DNA of 13,328 bases, from contig CALSCQ010001458.1 of the NCBI GenBank assembly GCA_943704525.1, positions 1 through 13,328 of the forward strand, read 5' to 3'. The position numbers and the translations under genes are program-made. The notes under the pieces are model-generated. The model searched no databases and was not told the origin of the DNA. It was given only the letters and a program-made list of their open reading frames with translations. The stretch is from Pigoraptor vietnamica (Eukaryota; Opisthokonta; Filasterea). How positions within the stretch are numbered: position 1 is the stretch's first letter; each line of letters opens with the position of its first letter. This document shows positions 1 through 12,290 of this stretch, one piece after another.

Positions 1-97
<97 letters not shown>

Positions 98-114
98 GTG
101 TGTGTGTGTGTGGT
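1..114. repeat. Compound (AG)n(TG)n microsatellite, intronic
   Basis: An uninterrupted AG tract fills positions 1 to about 62 and changes directly into a TG tract up to about 114, with one TG-to-CG interruption near 92-94. It lies upstream of the acceptor at 179-180, so it belongs to the last intron of the FAM135-type gene (sense strand AG then TG). The repeat is cut by the window edge. The short open frames across it are repeat translation, not genes. Confidence 0.95.
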
Positions 115-152
115 GACAGTTGCTTCGAGGGTGCTACCATGTGATAGTATCC

Positions 153-180
153 CTAACTCGTTTTTATTGCGTTTCGACAG
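153..180 (+). promoter_or_regulatory. Branch site, pyrimidine tract and 3' splice site of FAM135-type gene
   Basis: CTAAC at 153-157 matches the yUnAy branch consensus. It is followed by a T-rich stretch and the acceptor GACAG ending at 180. The distance from the probable branch A (156) to the AG is 24 nt. This site decides the start of the terminal exon. Confidence 0.6.
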
Positions 181-491
181 AGTTGGGCTACTTTCGCAAC
201 ATCTTGCTTGTTGCGTCGCGGCAGGACAAATACGTCCCCTTCCACTCGGCGCGTGTGGAGCCGTGTCGCGCGCTGCGCAAAGACAACAAGATGGCGCCCG
301 TGTACGAGGAAATGCGTGCGGCGTTGACGGCGACCATGGGGTCCAGGCGCGTCCTCCGCTTCGATGTTGTGCACTCGTTGGACGGGCGTGGCGTCGATAA
401 GCTGATTGGGCGCGCGGCGCACGTGGCGATGCTCGATTCGGACAAGTTTGTGCAGCGATTCCTCGCTGGAACGGCCGGCTTTTTCGCCTAG
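181..491 (+). CDS. FAM135-type putative serine esterase, terminal exon (5' partial)
   Basis: This is the last coding exon of a protein like FAM135A/B, whose C-terminal DUF676 domain is an alpha/beta-hydrolase (predicted serine esterase or lipase; substrate unknown). The exon starts in phase (two bases finish a split codon) and encodes 102 residues before TAG at 489-491. LGYFRNILLVASRQDKYVPF and LIGRAAHVAMLDSDKF closely follow the end of FAM135 proteins as I remember them. The Asp in QDKYVP (225-227) fits the triad acid and the His in AAHVAML (420-422) the triad histidine. The nucleophilic GxSxG serine would lie in earlier exons outside the window. No signal peptide can be judged. The gene converges on the kinase-Sel1 gene, with 229 bp between stops. 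The family call is strong; catalytic activity is inferred. Confidence 0.88.
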
Positions 492-720
492 GGGATGTGA
501 CTTGTAACATGTTAGTAGAGTTGCCGTGTGTGCATGGATGCACTAGGGTCGAAGGAATAATCAAACTAGTACTGAGAATGTTGAGAGCGACTAATAATTA
601 TAATATCTTGGGCGGCCGAAGGAACGCACTCATCAAGACACTGACGGCTCCTGTTCCGTCGACAGCAGACTAGAGGGCAAGGGAGTCTGCGAGTGTTCGC
701 GTTGTGAAACCCAGTGGCGT
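492..720. other. Convergent intergenic spacer (3' flanks)
   Basis: This spacer lies between the stops of the FAM135-type gene (+) and the kinase-Sel1 gene (-). It must hold both 3' UTRs and both cleavage sites. I see no canonical AATAAA on either strand. TGTAAC at 504-509 shortly after the first stop, and an ATTATAATTATTAG-like AT-rich stretch on the - strand near 590-605, are the only candidate processing signals. No RNA gene or further exon is visible. Confidence 0.6.
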
Positions 721-2887
721 TCATTCCCTGTCGTCCCGCCAGAGACCCTCTTGCACGAGCGCATCCTTCTTCGTCTCGAGCCAATTCTTCGCCCACCCGT
801 TTTCCCCTTTCAGCGCAGCACGCCGAATCATGGCCACGCCTCCCTCCGCGTCCCTGTGCACTCCCCAGCCCTTGTACAGACAGTTGCCGTACGCAGACAG
901 CCCCCCGAAATGCCCCAGTACCGCCGCCTTTCGGTACTGCGCAACGGCCGCCGGCCTGTTTTCCGCGACCCCGTGGCCATAGAATAGGCACTCGCCGAGA
1001 AAGACCATCGCCGCCGCGCACCCACGACCCGCCGACTTGCAAAAGAGCGAAAACGCCTTGTCGTTGTCCTCTTTGGTCCCGATGCCGTAGTAGTGGCAAA
1101 AGCCCATCTCGAACTCACGCACGCCGCGATCGCCCTCGTCGCCAGCGTGGAGGAGAAGAGATGCACCCGCACTCGCAGCCACTTTGTGCGATGTCGTGTC
1201 TATAAGGGTCTCACCGCCCCATTCCCAGCTATAGAGCACGTAGAGCGACAAGTGCGCTCGCGCCTTCTCTGTTGCCGTCGTGTCGTCGTCTGCGAGCACC
1301 TTGTTGAAGAGCGTCCGCGCGCGCCGAAATTCAAACGGAGCAAAGTGAAAGGCCCGCAGCGCACGCGCAAATGAAGTCTGCGGTGAGGTGAAGTTCACGT
1401 ATTCAGCAGGGCTGCAAACATGACACGACGCCAACAAGAGGATGCGGAGAGAGTGCAACTCAAGCGTCACATGCCGCGCAAAGGCAACGCAGCCACTCTT
1501 CCGACTCTACACAGGCAGGAAACATGAAGGGTCAAGCAACACACACGTTGACGCGCACCAGCCGCGCCTCGCTACAGACGTGACTAAGAGACAGCAGCAC
1601 AACACGCACCGCCTCCTGCGTCGTTGCTCTCACGCCGAGTTCCCTGGCGAGCGCATCTCCCAGCGATAGCGTCGGGTGTTTCGCAACCACCGCGCTTAGC
1701 CGCGCCATTGGCACGTCGCTGCGGCCCGCAGGCACCAGCAACTCTCTCAGCAAATCGGCATGCGACTCGAGGGCACTCCACTGCGCAAAAAGGCAGTCCG
1801 CAAAGTTCTGCCAGTCCCATTGTGTCGCATTCACGTCGTGCAATTCCGCCCAAAACAAACGGGCACCCGCGTGGCGCAGCTGTCGTTCCGCGACGTTCGT
1901 CTTCGCCGCGGTCGCCGTCGTGGCACGGGTGCGCACTTTCACCTGCACGCGGTCGAAGAGCGATCCCACACTCTGCGTCGTCGACACTTCGAACGCACCG
2001 CCGTCTTGGAGCATCTGCAGCACGCCCAGCGCCGACAACCGCGCCTCCTTGTCGTGCCGAAGCATCATACGCAGGGCCCTCGGCACGTGATCGCTGGGAT
2101 GCTCCCTGTCCTGGACTTCGACGTTCCTCCGAATCTCGTGGAATCGCCGCGCGTCCTCCTTTCCCCCCAGCACGGGACGTGTCGACAACCGCAACGCCTG
2201 CAGTAGCGTCAGGCCGAGGGAATAAGCGTCCGTCCACGCGCTTAACTGCACCCTGTCGTCCCGCTCGTAGGCAGCAAACACCTCCGGCGCCATGTACGAA
2301 GGCGTCCCGCGTGCCCTCTCCGCCGTCGCGTAATCACTCCTCTGCGCAGTCACCGACGACAGCCCAAAATCTGACAGCTTAAAAGTCAGCTCGCTGTCCA
2401 CCAGGATGTTCTCGGGCTTAATGTCGCAGTGCACGACGCCCATGCGCCCGCAGTACGCCACCGCATCCACCATGTCGGACAGGAGACGCGAAAAGTGATC
2501 GCGAAGACCGCTCCCCGCACTTTCCAGGAGAGCGTTGCCGTTCCCCGCTTCTCTGTTCCTGACGCACCAATCGATCAGAACCAGCAAGCTGCCGTGTGCG
2601 CAGTACTCCAGAACAGCGTACGTCCCATCGCTATCGTCCCACGCGGCAAGGCACCGCACGACGCATCTATGTACGAGCTGCCTGTGAAGGTAAGCCTCGG
2701 TTTGGGCGCCTGGCGTGCGCCGCTGCCACTTGAGCGCAAAGTCGCGGGGCCAGTGTGGCGCGCCGGTGTCGTCGGTGCGCGCCGCGCGAAACACAGAGCC
2801 AAAGCTCCCACTGCCGATAACCTTGCCGACTACGTACGATACGCCATCCGTGTCGCTCACCCTTGCGCCCTCTGTCGGTGGCGCCAT
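721..2887 (-). CDS. Protein kinase with C-terminal Sel1-like repeats (two exons)
   Basis: Exon 1 is 1547-2887 and exon 2 is 721-1506, joined across a 40-nt intron (1507-1546); the join keeps frame and gives 708 aa. The kinase domain spans about residues 18-290: glycine loop GSGSFGSV (25-32), ATP-anchoring Lys in FALK (53), probable alphaC Glu64, catalytic loop HCDIKPEN (153-160), DFG (173-175), GTPSYMAPE (194-202) and DAYSLG (220-225). The catalytic Asp155, Lys157 and Asn160 are present, so activity is expected, but HRD has become HCD, making it a non-RD kinase. Residues about 576-683 hold three Sel1-like (TPR-related) repeats with YYGIG, FYGHG and YKGWG signatures; such repeats usually bind protein partners. 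Residues 290-575 match nothing I recognise. ATG at 2885-2887 is the first in-frame start. Ser/Thr specificity is inferred from DIKPEN. Two separate genes is the alternative, but the Sel1 part has no ATG of its own. Confidence 0.82.
1507..1546 (-). other. 40-nt intron joining kinase and Sel1 exons
   Basis: On the - strand the intron runs from GTGTGTGTTG to CTGTGTAG, with TTGAC as a possible branch site. It removes an in-frame TGA (1532-1534) and the TAG formed by the acceptor, and is phase 0. A second donor, GTGCGC, 12 nt upstream (intron 1507-1558) is also phase 0 and would drop four residues (VRVN). The choice between the two cannot be made from sequence alone. Confidence 0.7.
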
Positions 2888-2898
2888 TTCTTCGTCAT
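2857..2898 (-). promoter_or_regulatory. Overlapping upstream ORF at the kinase-Sel1 start
   Basis: An ATG at 2896-2898 lies 11 nt upstream of the main start in another frame. It opens a 13-codon frame ending at TGA 2857-2859, inside the kinase coding region. Its -3 base is T (weak context), whereas the main ATG has G at -3 and G at +4, so leaky scanning is expected. It matters only if the mRNA 5' end lies upstream of 2898. Confidence 0.5.
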
Positions 2899-2915
2899 TG
2901 ACCTTGTTTGAGTTT

Positions 2916-2935
2916 TGTGTGTGTGTGTGTGTGTG
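2916..2935. repeat. (TG)10 tract
   Basis: A 20-bp TG run about 30 bp upstream of the kinase-Sel1 start. On that gene's sense strand it reads CACACA and probably lies in the 5' UTR or core promoter. Confidence 0.85.
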
Positions 2936-3052
2936 GTGCTCGTTGTTTGTGCGTGCGGCCGGTTATTCCTCACCGGCTGCGCAGGTTATCATCGATGTAA
3001 CACTTTGTAACATGTTTACAGCGAATTCTCGGCTATATTTATTTACTAAATT

Positions 3053-3062
3053 GGAACTTTCC
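3053..3062. promoter_or_regulatory. Possible minimal heat-shock element
   Basis: GGAACTTTCC contains the inverted GAAnnTTC pair that forms two units of a heat-shock element. A third unit expected at 3064 reads GCA and is not a match. A weaker GAAnnCTC lies at 3023-3030. It is about 500 bp upstream of the mtHSP70 start. Functional HSEs usually need three or more units, so this may be chance. Confidence 0.25.
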
Positions 3063-3337
3063 AGCACGTCATGTGAATTGCTCAAATTGACTATGAAAGT
3101 CCCGTTTGCGATGACATCATGCGTGTGGAAGCACAATTATCGCCGAAATTATCACCATAAGTAAAGAGATGATTTGCAATGACGCACGTGGGCGAGTCGA
3201 TTAATTTGAGAACGGCTTGAAATTTATCAAAATTTGAGCCCTTCATCAAATAACGAGTCCTCAGCGTCCATACACCCCATCAACAGCTGACTTGCTCCAC
3301 TTTTCGCACACGGAAACCATGTGCTTACGGTGACCGT

Positions 3338-3378
3338 CCACACGCACGCACACACACACACGTGCCACACACGCACGC
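3338..3378. repeat. Imperfect CA-rich microsatellite
   Basis: Alternating CA with CG substitutions upstream of the mtHSP70 start. Purine-pyrimidine alternation is nearly continuous. It probably lies in the promoter or 5' UTR. Confidence 0.75.
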
Positions 3379-3559
3379 CGCTTCACGCCTACGCGAACAC
3401 CACGCACTCGGTGCGTCGCAAACGTCCATGTCAAGAATGTGATGCAACTGAGGCTTCAAAGGTGAAGGACAGTTATCAGAACGCGCTGAACGGGACGTGG
3501 GGTTTTCACGAGACCCTGCGGTGTTTAGTCGTCAAACTCCCATTCGCAAGCTTGCAACC

Positions 3560-6701
<3,142 letters not shown>

Positions 6702-7106
6702 AACGCCCGCAGTCGCCTTCGCGCGTCGCGCTCGCTCGCTGGTCGAGACAAGTGCATATTTTCTTCGACAGAGTTGAGTCTCGTCCTTTCTACGAGTCTC
6801 GGCCTTCCCTCCCCTCTCGCGCGGGTCGTCTTTTTTGCGTCCTCTCGCGCTATATCTGTTGCTTGCGTCTGTTGCGTTGCCGCCGCGCTTTGCAAAACAA
6901 AATACAAAGAAAAGCGTTCAAAGACTTATTTATAGCGCCAGTGGGCCACGTTTTGCGAACGTGCGCAAACCGATCACAGCGGTGTGCGCCTCCGATATAT
7001 CGGCGCTAGAAGCATGGCGTGAAGACAGTGTTGTGTGTATGTGTATATGTGTACGAGAGCAAACGATAACGCGCGGCACGCAACGCATTCGCGAGAAGCA
7101 GCGGCC
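6702..7106. other. Convergent intergenic spacer, mtHSP70 / CFAP58
   Basis: Both genes end into this 405-bp spacer. It holds a pyrimidine-rich run (about 6779-6845), an A-rich stretch after about 6893 that may serve mtHSP70 3' processing, and on the - strand TATAAATAAG (6925-6934), which could serve CFAP58 3' processing. A short inverted repeat TTTGCG/CGCAAA (6952-6969, 6-nt loop) and a 12-bp palindrome CCGATATATCGG (6992-7003) follow. No canonical AATAAA, tRNA or coding exon was seen. Confidence 0.55.
6952..7003. repeat. Short inverted repeat and 12-bp palindrome
   Basis: TTTGCG-6 nt-CGCAAA at 6952-6969 could form a 6-bp stem. CCGATATATCGG at 6992-7003 is a perfect palindrome. Both lie downstream of the mtHSP70 stop and, on the other strand, 104 nt or more downstream of the CFAP58 stop. 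Function is unknown. Confidence 0.45.
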
Positions 7107-10100
7107 TCACGCGGCAGTGAGGTTGAAGCCGCCGCCCGCAAAGCGCGGCTGGTCGCGGTGCGGCATGGGGAACGAACCCGGGCCCTCGTGCGTCTCGGCC
7201 TTCTCCCGTTCCCTGCGCGCCGACAGAAACACGTCAGCACATTGGCTCGAGTGCACGCAAAACAACAATCAACAGGACATGTAGCTAATGCGGCAACGCT
7301 GGCACAACCAGGGACACAACGGCCACGGACGCGTGCGCACATGCGGAGAGGCCCACACACACCTCGTCTGTCGCTCCTTGCGCTTCTGCTCGAAGTACTT
7401 CTTCTTGACGTCCATCAACTCCTTCGACAGGCGCTCGATCTCATACTTGTACTCGTTGACTTGCGACTGGTACATGTTGAGCTCCGACGTCATCGACTGT
7501 GGGCAAGGGCAAAGGCACGTCAGCCGCCGACACGGACAAATGCAACACAACTGCGCTGGGTATGCGTGCGAACGCACAGCAACACAGCACAAAACACAAG
7601 CTTGCCGACAGAAGCAAACAACTGCGTGCCACAAGCAGGAACACGGCAACCAAGCAGACATGCAGACGCAACCGCGCGCCACACGCACCTTAAGCTGCCG
7701 CGTCTTGTCCTTGAGCGTCTGCTGGTAGATGCTGAGCTGCTCGGCGACCTCGGGACCCGGCTGCCGCGCGAGAATGTTCTTGAGCTCGACGTACATCTTC
7801 TCCTTCTCCTGGATGAGCATCTCCTTCTCGACGACCTCCTCCGTCTTGGCGATGAGCCGCTTCTGCAGCGTCTGGATCTTCTGGATCATCTCGTACGTGC
7901 TCGGATCCGACCCTTCGAGCTTGCGCCAGCGGTGAATGTTCATCGGGTTCTCGAGCTCCTCCTCGAGTGCCTTGCACCGCGTGCGCTCGCGCAGCAGCTC
8001 GCGCTGCAGGTGGTAGACCTCGCGACGCAGCGACTCGACGTTCGCGACGTTTTTCGAGAGCAGCGTCTTCTCGCGGCGAATCTTCTTGATCTCGAGCTTG
8101 AGGACGCGAATGTCCTCGAGGCGCTCGCGGTACTGGCGCTCGCCCTTGTTCAGCGTCGACTGCTGAATCTTGATCTTCTCGTAGAGCAGCGCGAGTTCGT
8201 CGTTGCGGCGGATCAGCTGCGTGCCGAGAATGTCGCGCTCGTTGATGACCTGGTCGAGCTCCTTCTTCTGTCGCACGCGCTCGGCGTCGGCCTCCTGGAT
8301 AATGTGCCGCAGCTTGTGCTCCTCCGCCTCCTGCGACTGGATGTACTGCTGCGCGACGTCGTTCTGGTGGCGCAGGCGGTTGACCTCGGCGACGAGCCCT
8401 TCCTTCTCCTTCTCGACCTTGAGGTGCTCAAAGTGCTCCTTGACGAGCGCCGACTCCTTCGACGAGATCTCCTCCTTCAGCTGGTCGATCTGGTGGTTCA
8501 TAATCTTGAGCTTGCGCTTCATCTCGGTGATCTCGTCCTGCGACTCGATGAGGTTCTTGCTGTAGAGGTTGCGATCCGAGCGCACGGCCTCGTAGAGGTT
8601 CTGCTGCTGCTTGAGCTTCGTCTCGGCCTCGGCGATCTTCTTCTTGTAGTCGAAAATCATCATCTCGCGGATCTTGACCTCCTCCATCGCCTGCAGGCAC
8701 CGCTGCGTCATCTCGGACGCCTCGTTAATGTAGCGGTCGCGCTCCTTCTCGAGCTGGTAGATGAGGTTGCGCTGCTTCATCGCCTCGTCCTTGTAGCCCG
8801 CAATCTCCTGCTCGAGGTGCTTCTTCTGCTGCTCGTGAATCTTGACGAGCGACGCCTGCTTGTCCGTCGACCCGGCCGCCTTCACGAGGTTCTTGTTCAG
8901 AATGTCGCGCTCGCGCACGAGGTCCTCGATCGTCTTGCGGTCGCTCTCGCCCTGCCGCTTGAGCGAGTCGAGGTCGCGTTCGAGCGCGTTGATCTTTGAC
9001 TTGAGCTCGTCCTTCTGCCGCTTCCCCTCCATCTTCTCCTCGTCGAGCGCCTTGATCTTCTTCTGCAGGGCCTCGCGCATCTTGTTGACCGACGCCGTCT
9101 CGTTGCGCAGCTCGCTCATCTCCTCCTCCTTCATCTTGAGCTCGGCCGCCTTCTGCTGGTTCTCCGAGGCGAGCTGCGTCGTCGTCAGGACCTGCGCGTG
9201 CGCGGGGGGAGGAAGAGAAGGATGCCGCGTTGGTAGAATGCAACAATGGCAAACAAGCAGGCACAACAACAACACACACATACAAAAAGGGGCGTTATAA
9301 CACAGCATGCCGCGACACACCCACAACGCACGCACACGCAAACGCACACAGCTCCATCACTACGCACAGACGTCGCACCTGGTCCTCGTACTCGGCCTGC
9401 AGCTTCATCGTGCGCGCGTTGAGGGCGTCGTGGTCCTTGAGCGCCTTCTCCGTCAGCGACTTCTGCTCGCGCAGCTGGTGCTCGAGGCGCGCGATCTCCT
9501 CCTGGTTCTTCGCGACCTGCGCCTGCTTCGCCTTGATCTCGGCGTTCTTCGACTCGAGGAGGTTGCGGTTCTCCTTCATCTCGCGCTCGAGCTTCTCCTT
9601 CTTGCGCTGCTCGCGGTCGCTCTCGCTCTTCTTGTTCGCGATGAGGTCCTTCAGCTGCGTCACCTCGCTCTCCGCGTTCTGCTTCTCCGACTCGATCGTC
9701 TGCATCTTGTCCATCAGCTCGGTGATGTCCTTGCGCAGTTGCACGATCGTCGCCATCTGCTCATCGCGCTCCTTGACGAGGTCCTCCTTCAGCAGCAGCA
9801 GCTCGTTCACGTTGTGCTCCTGGCCGATCGAGAAGCCCGCGCCCTGCTCGACCATCTTGCTGAGGTTCGCAATCTCCGTCTTGAGCTGCGAGATGGCCTC
9901 CTTCGCGCGGCCCTCCTTCTCGTGCGACGCGTCCACCATCTTCCACGCCTTCTCAATCTCCTGCTCGGAAGCACGCGCGAAGGCACGAAATCAGAGACGC
10001 CGTCACAGTGCAGAGGACAGAGAGAACAGTCGCAAACAAACGCCAAAGAGTGTGGGCGCCAACACACACACACACACCCGCACACACACACAGCCGTCCC

Positions 10101-10769
10101 CAGCAAAACGGCTTCTTCAACACACAATGCACACGACACTGACAAGAGTGGAAGCGAACAAAAGCGCGAACCTTCTTGAGCTGCGCGATCGTGTTCTGGT
10201 CCTCGCGCGACAGCTTGACGGCCGTCTCGACCTTCGCCGCGTTCGCGACAATCTCGGCGCTGAGCTCGCGGCATTTCTGCTTCAAACGCTTCTCGCTCTC
10301 GTGCGACTTCTTGAGGGCGCGATGGAGCTTCTCGTATTCGACGCGGAACTTTTCCAAGCCCTTATCGACCATAAGCTCGTTCAACACCTGTGAGCGCGAA
10401 CAGCAACAGGCGTAATCAGGAAATAGTTCACTCGAAAAGAACACGCAGAATTAGTAAACGACACCCCTCCAAATCCATCAGAAAACAGTTCACTCCACGC
10501 ACGAATTGGCAACGACACTCCTCCAAGACAACATGCTCAAAACGCCCACTACTGGCAAAAGCCCCCTTCACAAACACAACACACGCGCGCGCGCACAAAA
10601 GGTTTTGGTCGTTGTGCAACTCCCTTGTGCGCAAATTGAAACAAACACAAACCTCCTGAAAGTCGCGCTCGAGCGACTCGAATGCATTGTCGTCCGCCGG
10701 CTTCTCATCCTTCGGCTTCAACGCGTCCACGACGTCCGTGATCATCGACTGCTGCTTGTCGGGGTCCAT
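7107..10769 (-). CDS. CFAP58: CFAP58 (CCDC147), axonemal coiled-coil protein, complete, six exons
   Basis: Exons in transcript order are 10653-10769, 10172-10387, 9379-9960, 7689-9191, 7363-7496 and 7107-7212, giving 885 aa, close to the roughly 870 aa of human CFAP58. Almost all of it is heptad-rich coiled coil (about residues 30-840). Near-identical family blocks include FESLERDFQEVLNEL at the N terminus, EIEKAWKMVD at the start of exon 3, QQNLYEAVRSDRNLYSKNL (about 501-519), NPMNIHRWRK (720-729), LARQPGPE, and the C-terminal RFAGGGFNL. In other species CFAP58 is a cilium and flagellum protein needed for axoneme and midpiece structure, so this gene marks a flagellated organism. The last exon (35 codons including stop) is too short to be found as an open frame; it was placed by the GCGCAG acceptor and the conserved GGGF ending. 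The ATG at 10767-10769 has A at -3. It is divergent from the helicase gene. Confidence 0.95.
10061..10092. repeat. CA/GT microsatellite in CFAP58 intron 2
   Basis: CA repeats on the + strand with one CCG interruption; the CFAP58 sense strand reads GTGTGT. It sits mid-intron (9961-10171), well away from both splice sites. Confidence 0.9.
10581..10594. repeat. Alternating CG tract in CFAP58 intron 1
   Basis: ACACGCGCGCGCGC alternates purine and pyrimidine without break and is followed by CACA. A similar GC alternation lies at about 10782-10795, just upstream of the CFAP58 start codon. Such tracts favour left-handed DNA under supercoiling; function here is unknown. Confidence 0.7.
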
Positions 10770-11255
10770 TCTTCAAAAGCAAGCGCGCGCGCGCGAAGCG
10801 GCGCCCCGCGTACACGAGGGCCTCGCGCCAAGCGACCGACTGCGAACACGAACGCCAAACGACGACTCGCAAGAGGGGCAACCGAACCCCCCACAAATCC
10901 AACACCGACTCCCGCTTCGACGACTGCGCCACGCTACGAATAATACGCGTCTGTAGAGCGATGGGGACGCAAGGGCCACGATTCACTTGAGCAACGGTGT
11001 GCTGAAACAGTACTGAGGCCCATTGGAATGGGTGTGCGTTGTCAAGGTGATGGACGAAAATAGTCTTCGATTTCGCCGAGATATCGCAAATAATTGCGTT
11101 GGTCACGTGATTCCGGTCCTGTCTGTATTGGGTCCACCGCGGTTGAAGATGAGGTGAGGGTTATAATCAGCTGAAACATCAGCCGTCGATGTGAAACTGT
11201 CACACAGCGCCGTGCTCTCTTGTGCGCTGGCGAGGCGTTAGTAGCCGCTGTTGAC
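10770..11255. promoter_or_regulatory. Divergent promoter region, CFAP58 / IGHMBP2-like helicase
   Basis: This 486-bp spacer lies between two divergent start codons. It has GC alternation next to CFAP58 (10782-10795), a short hairpin CGCAA-ATAA-TTGCG (11085-11098), and the palindrome TCACGTGA (11103-11110) containing a CACGTG E-box core. No TATA box at a convincing distance and no coding exon were seen. Confidence 0.55.
11103..11110. promoter_or_regulatory. TCACGTGA palindrome (E-box core)
   Basis: A perfect 8-bp palindrome around CACGTG, the class bound by bHLH and bZIP proteins in other eukaryotes. It lies 146 bp upstream of the helicase start and 334 bp upstream of the CFAP58 start. A CACGTG core also occurs in the other divergent spacer (3185-3190). 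A six-base core is expected a few times by chance in this length. Confidence 0.3.
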
Positions 11256-12238
11256 ATGGCGGACACAACAGCAACGGCAGTCGAGACGTGGGTCTCCAAG
11301 CAGCGCAAGCTTCTCGACTTGGTGAGCACGGGGTTCCTCTGTGGGGAAAACTGTTGCCGGGCACTGTTCTGACGGGCGACGATCGCCGTGCAGGAAAGAG
11401 ATGAGGAGCTTGCCGAGGGCGCTTCTCTCCGAAACACCGTGCCGACTGCCGATCTCCAAAAGAGGGGCGTGTGTCTCGTTAAGCTGTCGGTAAGTTGCAA
11501 GGCTGTGTTGGTAAGATGCACCATGGCCGCTGAATGATCGCAACTGTTAAGGTGGCTGGCCAACGAACCGGCCTTGGAGGACGATGCCTCGTGGACCTGG
11601 AGACGGCAGGTGCGGCATGTGCGTGAACCGAGTGCATGCGCAGTTGAGGCGTGTTCGTGAATCTGAGGCTTACATTGCGAGCGCAGGCGGAGATGCAGAT
11701 GCCCGATTGCCTTCCCACCGTTTCCGTCCTGGCGATATCGTCACCATCGAACCCTACACGCGCGGTACCAAGGCTGGGTCGACAGGCGAACAAGATGCGC
11801 GCCAAAAACAAGTGTCGGCAACCGTTGCGCGCTCCACGGAGAGCCGCATCACCGTTTCGCTCGAGGACGACATGCCGGATGAGCTCCTCGACGTGACTCT
11901 CCGCATGGATCGCGTGGCCAACGACGTGACTCACAAGCGCGTCATGCAAACTGTGGACGATCTGATGGCGCACGCCTACCGCACAGGCCCGTCGGCGCGG
12001 CTGGCGGCGGTGCTGTTTGGCAAGGAAGAGCCCGTCTTCGAGGAGCCCATGGTCGCTCTCAAGGACACCGAGTGGGTGAACCCCGGCCTGAATGGAAGCC
12101 AGAAAGACGCCGTGCGGTTCGCGCTCTCTGCTCGTGACATTGCCGTCATCCATGGGCCGCCGGGAACAGGTGATTGTCGGGTGTGCTGCAAATTCTTTGC
12201 GGCGTGGTTGTGAAGGATTGCACTGGAGTGCGCTTACA

Positions 12239-12290
<52 letters not shown>

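Larger units (their letters stand above)
2888..3559. promoter_or_regulatory. Divergent promoter region, kinase-Sel1 / mtHSP70
   Basis: This 672-bp spacer lies between two divergent start codons. It holds a TG tract (2916-2935), an AT-rich middle (about 2985-3270) with TATATTTATTTA near 3034-3045, a GAAnnTTC pair at 3054-3061, TGACATCA near 3113-3120, CACGTG at 3185-3190, and a CA/CG-rich stretch at 3338-3378. No open frame here looks coding. Transcription starts cannot be placed from sequence. Confidence 0.6.

Noticed and set aside
62-400. 112-aa frame starting in the TG repeat
   Set aside because: Repeat translation, then an out-of-frame reading of the FAM135-type exon.
1624-2382. 252-aa Pro/Ser/Arg-rich open frame on the + strand
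   Set aside because: Shadow of the kinase exon with low-complexity composition and no domain signature.
1532-2887. Kinase as a separate gene ending at TGA 1532-1534
   Set aside because: The last four residues are intron-like GTGTGTG sequence, and removing the short intron restores frame into the Sel1 exon, which has no ATG.
502-3016. 12-mer TTGTAACATGTT at 502-513 and again at 3005-3016
   Set aside because: A few repeated 12-mers are expected by chance in 13 kb, and the contexts (3' flank and divergent promoter) do not match.
7035-8999. 654-aa Leu-rich open frame on the + strand
   Set aside because: It lies antisense to CFAP58 exon 4. GAG and AAG codons read as CTC and CTT on the other strand, so a coiled-coil gene with strong third-base bias gives a long Leu-rich shadow. 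The - strand frame matches CFAP58 closely.
9307-10179. 290-aa open frame on the + strand
   Set aside because: Antisense shadow of CFAP58 exon 3 plus CA-rich intron sequence; no family resemblance.
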